64,000 nucleotides of DNA from Brevibacterium atlanticum (GCF_011617245.1 NZ_CP050152.1:2656503-2720502), one strand, 5' to 3'; positions 1 to 9,356 are shown, counted from the stretch's first letter. Numbers and translations are program-made. The notes: a model not told the origin generated them from the letters alone.

Positions 1-3000
1 GTGATGTCCTTGCCGGAGTCGAGATCGGCCTGAGTCACCGTGTATTTCGCGGTGAACGTCTCCTGCTCGCCCGGAGCGAGACTGTCGATCGATCCCGGGT
101 CGATATCAGAGTCGAAGTCGAACTCGTCCGCGATGCTCACATCCGTCAGCGTGGTGTTGCCGGTGTTCGTCACGGTGAAGGTGAAGTCGATGACGTCGCC
201 TGCTTCCGCGGCCGTCTTGTCCCCTTCGATCTCGCTCGACTTCTGCAGAGCCAGCCCGCTGCTCTGCGGCGTGACCGGCACGTTGTCGCTCGACTCGGTC
301 GATTCGACCGGATCGCCCCCTCCTGGCGGCGTACCTGATGCCACAGCTGTGTTGACGATGTCCTCACCGGCGTCGATGTCGTCCTGAGTGATCTTATGAC
401 TTCCGGTGAAGGTCGTGTCCTCGCCTGGCGCCAGGGAATCCACCGAAGCCGGGCTCAGTGTCCCGTCATCGATGCGATCGTCTTTGACGGTGACGTCCGT
501 GAGGGTCGTGTTCCCGGTGTTTCTCACCGTGAAGGTGTAATCGATGGACTCACCGGCGTCAGCTGTGCCGTTGTCGTTGCCGTCGTCGAGTGTCCCTTCC
601 TTCTGCACGGAGATGCCGTCATCCTGCCCGGCAGTGGGCACGTTGTCCGTGGACTCGCCCGAGTCCACGGCGTCCCCGTTCGGGGCACTCGCCGAGGCGG
701 TCGCGGTGTTGACGATGTCACCATCGGAGTCGATATCGGCCTGGGTCACGGTGTAAGTCGCCTTGAGCTCGGCAGACTCTCCGGGAGCCAGGGAATCGAT
801 CTGCGCAGGATCGGTGCTGTCGATCCGGTCATCGTCGATGGTGATGTTCTTCAGGGTCGTGTTGCCGTTGTTGGTCACGGTGAAGGTGTAGTCGATTTCG
901 TCCCCGGCGTCGGCTATGCCGTTGCCGTTGGAATCGTTCCCGAGGGCCCCGTCCTTCTTCAGGGACATCGCCGAAATCGGTTCGGCAACAGGTACCTCGG
1001 TGCTCGACGGACCTGACTCGACGGAGTCTCCACCGGGATTGTCTCCCGAGGCCGTCGCCGTATTGTCGATGACACCGCCGGCATCCACGTCTGACTGCTT
1101 GACCGTATAGGTCGCAGTGAACGTCTCGCTGTCGCCGGGAGCCAGGCTGTCGATCGAACCGGGATCAATGCCGGCACCGTCGAAGTCGAACTCGTCGGCG
1201 ATGCTGACATCCGACAGCGTCGTGTTACCTGTGTTCGTCACGGTGAACGTGTAGTCGATGGTCTCATCGACATCGGCGACATGGTTGTCGTTCGAGTCGT
1301 TGAGTTCGCTCGACTTCTCCAGACCGATGCTGCTGGTCTGTGCGGGCAGGGGTGTGTTGGTTGAGGACTCCGCCGATTTGACGGGGTCGTCCTGACCTGG
1401 CGAGGTTCCGCTTGCCGTTGCCGTGTTGCGGATGATGCCGGCACCGCCGGTACCGTTGCCGTCGACATCGGCTTGCGTCACCTTGTAGCTGCCGGAGAAT
1501 GTCGCGTCTGCTCCCGGGGCGAGGGACGCCACGCTGTCTGGATCCGTGCCATCGATGAGTGAATCATTGATGCCCACGTTCGTCAGGGTCGTGTTTCCGG
1601 TGTTCTTCACCGTGAACGAGTAGTTGATCGTCTCCCCGGCGTCGGCAACCTTGTTCCCGTTGGAATCATCGAGGTCGTTCGTCTTCGTCAGCGACAGTCC
1701 CGGGGTACGTGTGGCGATGGGTGTGTTCGCCTTCGACTCCGCCGAGGTGGCTGTCTGTCCGGTCGGAGACTTACCGCTGGCGGTGGCGGTGTTCATGATC
1801 TCTTTGCCGCTGTTCACGTCGTCCTGAGTGACAGTGTATTTCGCGGAGAATCTCGTGCTGTCCTGGGGCTTGAGTCCGTCCGTCGATGCGGGGCTGATCC
1901 CCGGATCGTCGAAGTCGAAGCCGTCGTCGATGGCGACACCGTCGAGCGTCGTGTTGCCGGTGTTGGTGACGTCGAACGTGTAGTCGATGACTTCACCGGC
2001 ATCTGCGACGCCATTGCTGTTCGCATCGTTGAGTTTGGATGACTTCTGCAGGGAGAGCGCCGGCTTCTGTGCATCGTTGGCGAAGGTGCAGACGATGTCG
2101 GCACCGCCTTGCGGGATCGTCACGTTGCCGCTTGTTCCGTCACCACTGGTCACGGTCTGACCGTTACGTTGGTTGACGCACTGATACTTCGATTTGTAGT
2201 TCGTCTGGCTGGCCCCGGCGCCCGTTTCCGAGATCTGGAAGGTCTGACCTGACCGCCCAATTATCGAACCAGCTATTTCCGAAGCCTGCTGGTTCTGGAC
2301 CCCATTCTCGCTGCCGCGAGTCTCGCCGGTGTTGCCCGGAGCACCCTGCTGGAGTCCGTTGCCGGTGATGTTCAGGGTCGCCTGATCGCCCGAGGCAAAG
2401 CGGCCGTTGCTGAAGTCCTTCTGCACCTGAAGAGTGCTCGGCGTTGCGCATGAAGCCATATCGGTGGTGCCGGTCTGTGAGAAGGGGCTCGAGCTCACGA
2501 TGCTGCCGCTGGTGGGATCGGCTCCGTACAGCGTGCTACCACTGCCCATGTAAAGCAGACCGTCGCCGCCGAATGCGACTCCGTTGATCGGTGCCGTGGC
2601 CGGGATACCAGTGACCTTGGTCCCGTCGATGACCTTCGGTTGAGTCTGGGTGGTCGTCGGAAGTTCCTGATTGACGACACCGAGGGTGGACTGCCCCTGT
2701 GCACTGGCCCCCACGTAGTACAACTCGCCGCTGTTGGAGAATGCGAAGTCACCGTTTCCGCCGTCCGCAGGCACCTGCCCTTGAGCGACCAGACCGAGCG
2801 ACTGACCTGTCGAGGGGTTGAACCCGAAAACATTGAGTACGTACGGGTTTGTTCCTGAGATGCCTCCGTAGTAGAAGATTCCGGTCTTAGGGTTGACCGC
2901 ACCGTGAGTGACCTGCGCGGTGGAGGGACCGCGACCGACCGTTTGAGAGGAGTTGCTATTAGTGTCGTAGCGGAAGATCTCTCGGTTGCCGTTGAGAAGG

Positions 3001-3377
3001 TACACTCCGTAGATCGAACTGCCGTCGGCGCTCATCCCCATGGAGTTGATCTGAGTGGCGGCAGTGGGCAATCCGAACTTGCCGCGACTTGCCTGCGCAC
3101 CCGTGGCGGGGTTAACTTCCCAAAGGTTCTGTCCTGCGGTGCCTGAGCTGCCTTGCATTGTGTAGAGCGGGCCGCACTGGAGAGCCTGCGGGGAGACATC
3201 ACTCGGAGCCGATTCCGCGGAATCCGCAGTCAACGGCAGCAAAGCCGCTACGAGAATGAGGGAAACAGCACCCGCGAACGCAGAACGCATATGTCGAGGG
3301 AAGCGAGCCATGAGCCTGAAGAGGGACCGCGCGAGCGGAAGGGCTGACATCGAACGTTGTGGTGCACGGGGCGGCAT
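1..3377 (-). CDS. Large secreted DUF7507-repeat surface protein, C-terminus beyond the window
   Basis: The open frame runs from about 3377 to the left edge without a stop, so at least 1125 residues are visible. An N-terminal hydrophobic stretch (about residues 33-55, ending near ADSAESA) looks like a signal peptide. It is followed by a propeller-like region resembling DUF6923 (about 60-310, with Gly/Ser/Thr-rich strands such as LYTMQG and LWEVNPATG), a SpaA/prealbumin-like domain (about 315-430), and six repeats of about 120 residues carrying the signature DYTFTVTNTGNTTL and SLAPG, typical of DUF7507. In-frame starts exist at 3377, 3350, 3311 and 3290. I chose 3377 because AAAGG lies 6 bases upstream. 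The role is probably cell-surface display or adhesion; a sorting signal would lie outside the window. The repeats are similar but not identical at DNA level. Confidence 0.85.
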   Translation of the reverse strand, partial: MPPRAPQRSMSALPLARSLFRLMARFPRHMRSAFAGAVSLILVAALLPLTADSAESAPSDVSPQALQCGPLYTMQGSSGTAGQNLWEVNPATGAQASRGKFGLPTAATQINSMGMSADGSSIYGVYLLNGNREIFRYDTNSNSSQTVGRGPSTAQVTHGAVNPKTGIFYYGGISGTNPYVLNVFGFNPSTGQSLGLVAQGQVPADGGNGDFAFSNSGELYYVGASAQGQSTLGVVNQELPTTTQTQPKVIDGTKVTGIPATAPINGVAFGGDGLLYMGSGSTLYGADPTSGSIVSSSPFSQTGTTDMASCATPSTLQVQKDFSNGRFASGDQATLNITGNGLQQGAPGNTGETRGSENGVQNQQASEIAGSIIGRSGQTFQISETGAGASQTNYKSKYQCVNQRNGQTVTSGDGTSGNVTIPQGGADIVCTFANDAQKPALSLQKSSKLNDANSNGVADAGEVIDYTFDVTNTGNTTLDGVAIDDGFDFDDPGISPASTDGLKPQDSTRFSAKYTVTQDDVNSGKEIMNTATASGKSPTGQTATSAESKANTPIATRTPGLSLTKTNDLDDSNGNKVADAGETINYSFTVKNTGNTTLTNVGINDSLIDGTDPDSVASLAPGADATFSGSYKVTQADVDGNGTGGAGIIRNTATASGTSPGQDDPVKSAESSTNTPLPAQTSSIGLEKSSELNDSNDNHVADVDETIDYTFTVTNTGNTTLSDVSIADEFDFDGAGIDPGSIDSLAPGDSETFTATYTVKQSDVDAGGVIDNTATASGDNPGGDSVESGPSSTEVPVAEPISAMSLKKDGALGNDSNGNGIADAGDEIDYTFTVTNNGNTTLKNITIDDDRIDSTDPAQIDSLAPGESAELKATYTVTQADIDSDGDIVNTATASASAPNGDAVDSGESTDNVPTAGQDDGISVQKEGTLDDGNDNGTADAGESIDYTFTVRNTGNTTLTDVTVKDDRIDDGTLSPASVDSLAPGEDTTFTGSHKITQDDIDAGEDIVNTAVASGTPPGGGDPVESTESSDNVPVTPQSSGLALQKSSEIEGDKTAAEAGDVIDFTFTVTNTGNTTLTDVSIADEFDFDSDIDPGSIDSLAPGEQETFTAKYTVTQADLDSGKDI

Positions 3378-3941
3378 AGACGGCCTTTACTCATCGACGC
3401 ATGAATCGCTATCCCGAGTGGCAGTGGGGTCAAGCACCCCGTCCGATCGCCTATCACCGCAGGTCACAGGTTTCACAGCGACGATCAGAGCCGCGAACAG
3501 GCCTCAGCGAGGGGTACCTTCCAGCGCACTCAAGATACCTTGATCAGTGATGATCATGTCACGGAATACACACTGCATTCAAGTATTCCGTTCAGTCCAC
3601 GGTCATTTTTCATCCAGTCGGCAAGTTGCAGGAGCGCATGCTGCGTTCCTCATCCGCGACAATTCGCGCCTCGAACACGCTGACTTGAATACTCAGAAAA
3701 CATTCGGGAACAAGAACCACTGCTCCGCTCGTTGCGCTGATGATCGACCCATCATCTCCCTCGGAAAGCGTCGGTGGCACCGGGAGACCACACGACCTGA
3801 AGACACCGGGCACGCCGTAGCCGAGATGCCGTCGTGGCGAACGACTCACTTATCCGCTGAGTCAAAGATCGCGTCGTGGGCGACATGTTTTTCAAGCTGC
3901 TGGTTGAGTGAGGATTACTATGACCTCACTCCAGCACGCAC
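3378..3941. other. Gap without a convincing gene
   Basis: About 560 bases lie between the repeat-protein start and the end of the AbiEi-like gene. A plus-strand reading frame at 3547-4041 exists but has no recognisable domain, runs into the neighbouring gene and lacks the local codon bias. The stretch looks less GC-rich than its surroundings and must hold the promoter of the repeat protein. I see no RNA gene or clear repeat. Confidence 0.5.
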
Positions 3942-4925
3942 TCACGTCTGCACGCTCCGAGGATTCGCCATCATCGCTTTGATGCGGAGGAACACATCGG
4001 CGGCGAACAGGTCCGCCCACTTGATTCGGAACACGGTATAGCCGAGGTTGCGGAGCTGGTACTCGCGCTGCCGTTCGTGTTCGAACGCGATCTTCGGGTC
4101 GGTGGAATCGAGGTAGTACTTGCCTGCCCCATCGAACTCGGCGATGACTTTGACCGACTCATTGGCGAAGTCAGTGCGCGCGACGAAGTTCCCCTGTTCA
4201 TCGACGATGGTCACCTGCGGTTCGAATCCAGGTATCGAGTGCTCGACGAATCTCACTGCACAGATCGACTCTCCGATGGACTCCCTCCGCGAATCGATGT
4301 TGTCGATGACGGCAGCGATTCTGCGCTGACGTGTTCGCACTGGGTGCGCCTCGCAATAGGTACGGAAAGATTCAGCCGTCACCAGAGATTTCCGGAGTGC
4401 CGCATCAACGACAGCTACGGCGAATGCGAGTGGATAGTCACGGGAGACATCGAGCAGAGTCTGTTCAACCGTTGTCAAGGAGACGCCGTCCGCCACGATG
4501 ACGGCACTTGAGTCGAGATCGCGGTATCGAACAACCAGGTTCTTCCGGCGACTCCCCCGGCTCGGGTGGACCGCCTCGGCAGCGAGAGAATCGTTGCGTT
4601 CGAAATATGGGATGGGAAGTCCGTGGACGATGAGCGCACTCCGGTGCGCGAGCACGGCACCCGGTGGCATCCGCCCCACATAAGAGCGCGCTTTGATGCT
4701 CAGGTCCTCAGCCTGTTTCCGCATGCCCGACGTTTCGTGAGGAAGCCACACGTTTGCGGCTGAAGCCAGGGCAGCAGTGAATTCGTGGTCGGGGTTGGCA
4801 CATTTTGAGGTGACCACGTAGACGCCACGACGAACCTTTTCCAGGCAACACTTCAGCGCCTGACTGATGTGGTAGGACGACCAGCCGGCGGCCCTGAGCT
4901 GTGCTGCGGAGACACATGCGTGCAT
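3942..4925 (-). CDS. AbiEi-like N-terminus with DUF559-like nuclease-fold C-terminus, hypothetical
   Basis: The product has 327 residues. The N-terminal 40 residues (start MHACVSAAQL, then KVRRGVYVV) resemble the winged helix of AbiEi-type antitoxin/regulator proteins common in actinobacteria. The middle has the usual AHRSALIVHGLP segment. The last 110 residues contain VKVIAEFDGAGKY, then FEHERQREYQLRNLGYTVFRIKW, the pattern of DUF559/Vsr-like restriction-endonuclease-fold domains. No AbiEii-type nucleotidyltransferase toxin lies next to it, so it is an orphan by context. Whether it has nuclease activity cannot be told from sequence. The gene is isolated, with gaps of several hundred bases on both sides. 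Confidence 0.7.
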   Translation of the reverse strand: MHACVSAAQLRAAGWSSYHISQALKCCLEKVRRGVYVVTSKCANPDHEFTAALASAANVWLPHETSGMRKQAEDLSIKARSYVGRMPPGAVLAHRSALIVHGLPIPYFERNDSLAAEAVHPSRGSRRKNLVVRYRDLDSSAVIVADGVSLTTVEQTLLDVSRDYPLAFAVAVVDAALRKSLVTAESFRTYCEAHPVRTRQRRIAAVIDNIDSRRESIGESICAVRFVEHSIPGFEPQVTIVDEQGNFVARTDFANESVKVIAEFDGAGKYYLDSTDPKIAFEHERQREYQLRNLGYTVFRIKWADLFAADVFLRIKAMMANPRSVQT

Positions 4926-5255
4926 ACGCCCAGCATGGTCAGGTGCAGGTCGCTATGGCAATGGTGAGAATCCGGCCTGTGGACACCCTCCCACTCATGC
5001 GCACAGGGCCCGGATTCTCAAGCTGAGCACCGTCCTCTGGCCGCCGTCCACATGGTCAGCGAGGTCCGGACTAACGGACGTGAACCCACCACGCGAAAGC
5101 GAGAACGGCCGAACTGCAAGCAGGATTGGACCTCACCTATCCGTCCGGCCAAAGAACACGTCGTTGGAGGCGCGTTTTTTTGGCCGCAGCGATCAGTGGG
5201 CGGAAGTGCCTCACGGACGGGCGGTGCCGAGGCGATGGCGGCTCCGGCTGCCGCC
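4926..5255. other. Gap with one inverted repeat
   Basis: About 330 bases lie between the AbiEi-like start and the methyltransferase stop. The only structure I see is an 11-base inverted repeat, TGAGAATCCGG at 4965-4975 against CCGGATTCTCA at 5010-5020, with a 34-base loop. It sits just upstream of the AbiEi-like gene and could be a regulatory site or remnant. A run of seven T occurs near 5171, with no good stem before it. Confidence 0.45.
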
Positions 5256-6077
5256 TCACATCCGCTGATTGCGCGCGCTTTCGTAGATGCACACGCCGGC
5301 GGCGGTGCCGAGGTTGAGGCTCTCGGCCGAACCATAGATCGGCACGGCAACCGACGAATCACACAGTTCAAGGTCACCCGCGCTCATCCCCCACGCCTCG
5401 TTGCCGAACACCCACGCGGTACGCGCGGTGAGGTCGAGGCCCGTATCCCACGGGTGGTGAAGGTCGTGAGCCTCGTCGTTCGCATCGGCGGCGAGCACCT
5501 GGAGGCCACGGGCGCGGGCGAGTTCGGTCACCTCGGAGAGCCCGACTCCTGTGACCACGGGGATGTGGAAGATCGATCCGACTGTCGAACGGACCACTTT
5601 ATCGTTGTAGACATCGACCGACGATGACGTCAGCACCACGGCATCGGCACCGGCAGCATCAGCGAGGCGGATGATCGTCCCCGCGTTACCGGGATCACGG
5701 ACCTGGGAGAGGACGACGATGAGCTGCGCATCCTTGTTCACCACCGACGTCAGCTCCACATCGAGCGTCTTGCACACGGCAACGACGCCTTGGGAGTTCA
5801 CAGTCGTGGCCAGCTCCGTGAGCACCTCGGGGGTGACGATGCTGCACTGGAGACGCCCGTGCTTGGCCGAGGTCACGAACTCAGGGTGCTCCTCGGCAGC
5901 CTCCTCGGTGATGAAGAGCTCGACGACCGAACCCGAATGAGCCAGCGCCTCCCGAACGGCCTGGGGTCCTTCGACGAGGAACTGCCCCGTGGCCTTGCGG
6001 TCACGTCGCTTGAGCAGCTTCGCGGCGTTCTTGATCCGCTTCGACTGCGGCGAGGAGATGACGTCTGGAAGCTTCAT
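5256..6077 (-). CDS. TrmH/SpoU-family RNA 2'-O-methyltransferase
   Basis: The product has 273 residues, usual for the family. An N-terminal substrate-binding domain (about 1-105, with FLVEGPQAVREAL) is followed by a SPOUT knot domain with the three SpoU motifs: NAGTIIRLADAAG near 131-143, VFGNEAWG near 223-230 and PIYGSAESLNLGTAAG near 246-261. It transfers a methyl group from S-adenosylmethionine to a ribose 2'-OH in rRNA or tRNA; the target nucleotide cannot be assigned. It lies downstream of infC-rpmI-rplT in the same direction, where such a gene is common in actinobacteria, but a hairpin at 6204-6238 separates it from rplT. A start at 6077 (ATGAAGCTT) gives the family N-terminus. Confidence 0.9.
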   Translation of the reverse strand: MKLPDVISSPQSKRIKNAAKLLKRRDRKATGQFLVEGPQAVREALAHSGSVVELFITEEAAEEHPEFVTSAKHGRLQCSIVTPEVLTELATTVNSQGVVAVCKTLDVELTSVVNKDAQLIVVLSQVRDPGNAGTIIRLADAAGADAVVLTSSSVDVYNDKVVRSTVGSIFHIPVVTGVGLSEVTELARARGLQVLAADANDEAHDLHHPWDTGLDLTARTAWVFGNEAWGMSAGDLELCDSSVAVPIYGSAESLNLGTAAGVCIYESARNQRM

Positions 6078-6203
6078 GCGTACGAGGTCCTAAGAATCGA
6101 GTGAGATCTGGTGGAAAGCGAGAACGATGCCGGAGGGCGGCGGGACGGGACGAAGCTGTGGCCGGTCCGGACAAGGCCGGAACGGGAACGGCCCGAACAG
6201 ACT

Positions 6204-6238
6204 CGACGGCCCCGAACCATGTCAGTTCGGGGCCGTCG
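6204..6238 (-). terminator. Hairpin downstream of rplT
   Basis: A perfect 14-bp stem (6204-6217 with 6225-6238) and a 7-base loop lie 41 bases after the rplT stop. On the minus strand it is followed by a modest T-containing tract. It probably ends the infC-rpmI-rplT transcript. Confidence 0.7.
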
Positions 6239-6278
6239 GCAGTCACCGAAGTGACCGAATACTCTTCAGTGACGTCGC

Positions 6279-6668
6279 TCAGGCGGCGTCGGTCTTCGCT
6301 GCGTTGACGTCAGCAGGAAGAGCGTCTTTGGCGACCTTGACCAGGTGCGCGAAGGTGGCCGAGTCGTTGACGGCGAGCTCGGCGAGCATACGACGGTCAA
6401 CCTCGACGCCAGCAGCCTTGAGGCCCTGGATGAAACGGTTGTAGGTCATGCCGTTCGCGCGGGCTCCGGCGTTGATGCGCTGGATCCACAGGCGACGGAA
6501 GTCACCCTTGCGGGCGCGGCGGTCACGGTAGCTGTAGACCAGCGAGTGGATGACCTGTTCCTTGGCCTTGCGGTACAGGCGCGAGCGCTGTCCGCGGTAG
6601 CCGCTTGCCCGGTCGAGGATGACCCGGCGCTTCTTGTGAGCGTTGACCGCTCTCTTCACACGTGCCAC
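6279..6668 (-). CDS. rplT: 50S ribosomal protein L20
   Basis: The product has 129 residues and begins [15 protein letters not shown], the conserved L20 start, followed by [17 protein letters not shown]20 binds 23S rRNA early in large-subunit assembly. The start is GTG at 6668, with AAAGGAG six bases upstream. It is the last gene of the infC-rpmI-rplT group. The C-terminal tail (about 120-129) is Ala-rich as in other actinobacteria. Confidence 0.98.
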   Translation of the reverse strand: MARVKRAVNAHKKRRVILDRASGYRGQRSRLYRKAKEQVIHSLVYSYRDRRARKGDFRRLWIQRINAGARANGMTYNRFIQGLKAAGVEVDRRMLAELAVNDSATFAHLVKVAKDALPADVNAAKTDAA

Positions 6669-6818
6669 GTGTTACTCCTTTGAAAATTCTCAATCTGCCG
6701 GCAGTGCCGGTCTCTGGTGAAAGCTGTGGGAGCCGATGGTCGGCAACCTTGGGAAGTCCCAGAACTCAATCCGGGTTGCCCTGGACCATGTCCAAGGCGA
6801 GAAGACCCGTAAGGGGTC

Positions 6819-7025
6819 TCACCTGCCCTTGAGCTTGACCAGAAGCTTGCGGGCCATCTTGCGATCTCCGCCGGTCAGGACCTGGTCGGTGGACACGCGG
6901 CGCTTACGAGCCGAGGACTTGCCCTCGAACTTGTGCTGGTTGTTCACGCCTTCACGCATGATCTTGCCACGGCCAGTCACGCGCATGCGCTTCTTGGCGC
7001 TGCTGTTCGTCTTCTGCTTCGGCAT
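6819..7025 (-). CDS. rpmI: 50S ribosomal protein L35
   Basis: The product has 68 residues, starting MPKQKTNSSAKKRMRVTGRG and ending RKMARKLLVKLKGR. This is the family pattern, slightly longer than the usual 64-65. It is a basic protein of the large ribosomal subunit. AAAGGAG lies upstream of the ATG at 7025. It sits between infC and rplT as in most bacteria. Confidence 0.97.
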   Translation of the reverse strand: MPKQKTNSSAKKRMRVTGRGKIMREGVNNQHKFEGKSSARKRRVSTDQVLTGGDRKMARKLLVKLKGR

Positions 7026-7125
7026 AATGCCGTTCTCCTTTGCAATTCGTTGCCGGCGTCGACCGCCAGCAACTACTTTCCGCGCACAGACCGAAAGCGG
7101 TCTGGCACGCGACGTTACTTACTTC

Positions 7126-7755
7126 TTACGCGTCCGAGTCGGCTGCGTTCTTCTCAGCAGCAACCCGATCGCGACGGGATTTCACCTCGGCGGACTTGCC
7201 CTTGGCACCTGCCGATGCCTTCCGAGCTTCCGCCTTGGCGTCAGACTTTGACTTGAGTGGGGCGATGACCATCACCATGTTGCGTCCGTCGACCCGAGGG
7301 GAGGATTCGACGGTGCCGAGTTCCGACACATCTTCGGCCAAGCGGTTGAGCAGCTTGATGCCCATCTCGGGGCGGGACTGCTCACGGCCGCGGAACATGA
7401 TCATGACCTTGACCTTGTCGCCGCCTTCGAGGAAGCGGGTGACATGGCCCTTCTTCGTCTCGTAATCGTGTTCGTCGATCTTGAGACGGAAGCGGATCTC
7501 CTTGAGCGCAGTGTTTGCCTGGTTCTTCCGGGCTTCCCTGGCCTTCTGAGCCGATTCGTACTTGAACTTTCCGTAGTCCATGAGCTTGGCTACGGGTGGC
7601 TTCGCCTGCGGTGCTACCTCGACGAGATCGAGATCTGCCTCGCGGGCGAGATCGAGTGCCTTGCGAATGGCAACGATACCGACCTGTTCACCATTGGGTC
7701 CGACCAACCGGACCTCGGGAACCCGAATCCGGTCATTGATGCGCGTCTCGCTGAT
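7126..7755 (-). CDS. infC: Translation initiation factor IF-3, probable ATC start
   Basis: The product has 209 residues if it starts at 7755. The N-terminus (initiator)[18 protein letters not shown] matches IF-3. The N domain runs to about residue 85, followed by a Lys/Arg-rich linker and the C domain (about 95-180, [19 protein letters not shown]). A C-terminal extension rich in Lys, Ala and Asp (about 180-209) is common in actinobacteria. The frame stays open upstream, but AAAAGGAG at 7763-7770 is correctly spaced only from the ATC codon at 7753-7755, and no ATG, GTG or TTG fits. IF-3 discriminates against non-canonical starts, and infC of other bacteria uses AUU/AUC-type starts for autoregulation. 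The same is inferred here. Confidence 0.95.
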   Translation of the reverse strand: MSETRINDRIRVPEVRLVGPNGEQVGIVAIRKALDLAREADLDLVEVAPQAKPPVAKLMDYGKFKYESAQKAREARKNQANTALKEIRFRLKIDEHDYETKKGHVTRFLEGGDKVKVMIMFRGREQSRPEMGIKLLNRLAEDVSELGTVESSPRVDGRNMVMVIAPLKSKSDAKAEARKASAGAKGKSAEVKSRRDRVAAEKNAADSDA

Positions 7756-7770
7756 GTGTTCACTCCTTTT
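7753..7770 (-). promoter_or_regulatory. infC: Strong RBS paired with an ATC start codon of infC
   Basis: On the minus strand AAAAGGAG is followed by TGAACAC and then ATC, the first codon of the conserved IF-3 N-terminus. Seven bases between AGGAG and ATC is normal spacing. This decides the start and predicts IF-3-dependent autoregulation. Confidence 0.75.
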
Positions 7771-7793
7771 GCTCAAATGTGGTCGTGACAACG

Positions 7794-7830
7794 AAAAAGG
7801 CTCCCGTTGACACACATGCCAAGGGAGCCT
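7794..7830 (-). terminator. Attenuator-like hairpin in the infC leader
   Basis: On the minus strand the 8-bp stem AGGCTCCC/GGGAGCCT (7798-7805 with 7823-7830) is followed directly by a run of five T and lies 39 bases before the infC start. Its position inside the leader rather than after a gene suggests transcription attenuation of the infC-rpmI-rplT operon. A second small dyad, seven-base arms around TG at 7844-7859, lies just upstream and could be part of a competing structure. Confidence 0.65.
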
Positions 7831-8061
7831 GCACACACGAGCAGTACGGTTGACCGTACCGGATCAGTGAATACACCTCGATCTGTGACCCTTCCGGACC
7901 GATATCCGTCAGGCAGATCTTTGGACCCGATCGCTCTTCGCGATCAAGGTGGGAGTCAGACTCCGCTTCGCACCAGCCTCAAGTGTACTACGCTTCATGA
8001 CTCTTCGCACATCGAGGCCCCTGCGTGATCGTCGCGTTGATTTATATGTCAAGCTTATGGC

Positions 8062-8433
8062 ATGAGTTCTGAAGATTCCGTTCCCACCGACGCGATAGCT
8101 GACGTCACGCGCGATATCGCCGAGGTGCCCGCCGTCGAGGTCATCACCTCCAGCGCCGTCCACCTCATGTCCGCCGCCGCCATCAAGTGCGGCCTGGCCG
8201 AGGACACCCCCGAAGGCCGGGGCGCCGACCTCAAGGACCTCGACGAGGCTCGCAAACTCATCACCGCACTCGCCGGTTTCGTCACCGGTGCGGCCACAGT
8301 GATCGGCGACCACCACGCCCGCCCGCTGCGCGATGGCCTGCGGAGCCTGCAGCTGGCCTTCCGCGAGGCATCGGAATTCCCGGACGAGCCCGGTCAGGGC
8401 CCCGGAGAGAAGTTCACCGGCCCCGTCCGCTGA
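8062..8433 (+). CDS. DUF1844 family protein
   Basis: The product has 123 residues. The DUF1844 core VEVITSSAVHLMSAAAIKCGLAED (about 29-52) and the DLDEARKLITALAGFV helix (about 62-77) are present, with an acidic N-terminus and a Pro/Gly-rich tail. It is a small conserved actinobacterial protein of unknown role, normally found next to infC as here (divergent). The start at 8062 is the first ATG in frame; the RBS is weak. Function is unknown. Confidence 0.85.
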   Translation: MSSEDSVPTDAIADVTRDIAEVPAVEVITSSAVHLMSAAAIKCGLAEDTPEGRGADLKDLDEARKLITALAGFVTGAATVIGDHHARPLRDGLRSLQLAFREASEFPDEPGQGPGEKFTGPVR

Positions 8434-8594
8434 GCCCACTCCCCCTCCGACAGATTCGAACGCGGCCCTCGACCATCGATCGGGGGCGCAGTCATATCCT
8501 CACTCGCCGAGGTGGCCCCGAGTTCACAGCGGGAGCCGCCTTCACATTGCGTGCAGGGCGTAGTGACGACACGCCCTCGATCAACCACTGTCGG

Positions 8595-9317
8595 TCAGAA
8601 GCCGAGATCGGCGATGAGCGCTCTCATGAGGTCGTCTTCGTTGTCGTCGAAGCCTGGGCCGAACTGCCCGAAGCGCAGGCCGTTGATCGCTCCGATGATC
8701 GCAACCCAGACGCTCAGCGTCCGCAGGATCACTGCGTCATCGCATTCGATCCCGAGCTCTTTCAGGCCGCCCCGAAGCGGACCGAGTGCACGAGCAGTGG
8801 TCGTTGTGTCGGCTGATCCGGTCCCAGCTCTCACAGTCGAGCTCGACGTCGAGGGTGAGTTCGCGCTCCGCGGATCTCCCCCGCCGGCTGTCTCCGCCGA
8901 TAGCGCTATGAGCTGTGTCAACGCCACCATCACTCGCGTTCCCGGCACAACGGTCTCGTGTCTGGGCGCTTCATAGTCAGGCACCGGTGTTCCGTAGATG
9001 AGTGCCCAGCGGTTGGGGAACCGCCGTGACCAGTCGAGCATGCTCAAGGCCAGAGCTTGGACGGACCGCTCCTCCTCGAGCGCCGCATCGACCTCGTCGG
9101 CGATCTGAGTGAAGGCGTCGCGGATGAGGACCGTCAGCAGCTCGTCGCGGCTCTTCACATAGCGGTAGACCGCACTCGAGACGACGCCGAGCTCGCGGGC
9201 GATCGCCCGCAGAGACAGGCCGGCGACACCATCCTCGTCGATCATCCGATTGCCGATCTGCGTGATCTGGGTTTCCGTCTCAAGCCGCGCGCGCTGCCGC
9301 GGAGTCGTCTCGGTCAT
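8595..9317 (-). CDS. TetR-family transcriptional regulator
   Basis: The product has 240 residues. The N-terminal helix-turn-helix (about 15-60: IDEDGVAGLSLRAIARELGV then SSAVYRYVKSRDELL) is a clear TetR DNA-binding domain. The C-terminal ligand domain (WSRRFPNRWALIYGTPVPDYEAP near 95-117) resembles the WHG-type TetR C-domain. It is divergent from the SDR gene at 9461, and two dyads in the shared promoter region fit its operators, so autoregulation and repression of the SDR gene are likely. The ligand is unknown. Confidence 0.92.
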   Translation of the reverse strand: MTETTPRQRARLETETQITQIGNRMIDEDGVAGLSLRAIARELGVVSSAVYRYVKSRDELLTVLIRDAFTQIADEVDAALEEERSVQALALSMLDWSRRFPNRWALIYGTPVPDYEAPRHETVVPGTRVMVALTQLIALSAETAGGGDPRSANSPSTSSSTVRAGTGSADTTTTARALGPLRGGLKELGIECDDAVILRTLSVWVAIIGAINGLRFGQFGPGFDDNEDDLMRALIADLGF

Positions 9318-9356
9318 GACGTCACTCTACGATCCGAGAGCGTCAATAACAAAAGT

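Noticed and set aside
1..2080. CRISPR-like periodicity of about 360 bases
   Set aside because: The period is the DUF7507 protein domain; repeats are coding and too long and divergent for a CRISPR array.
3547..4041. 164-codon plus-strand frame in the gap
   Set aside because: No domain or RBS, and it overlaps the 3' end of the AbiEi-like gene.
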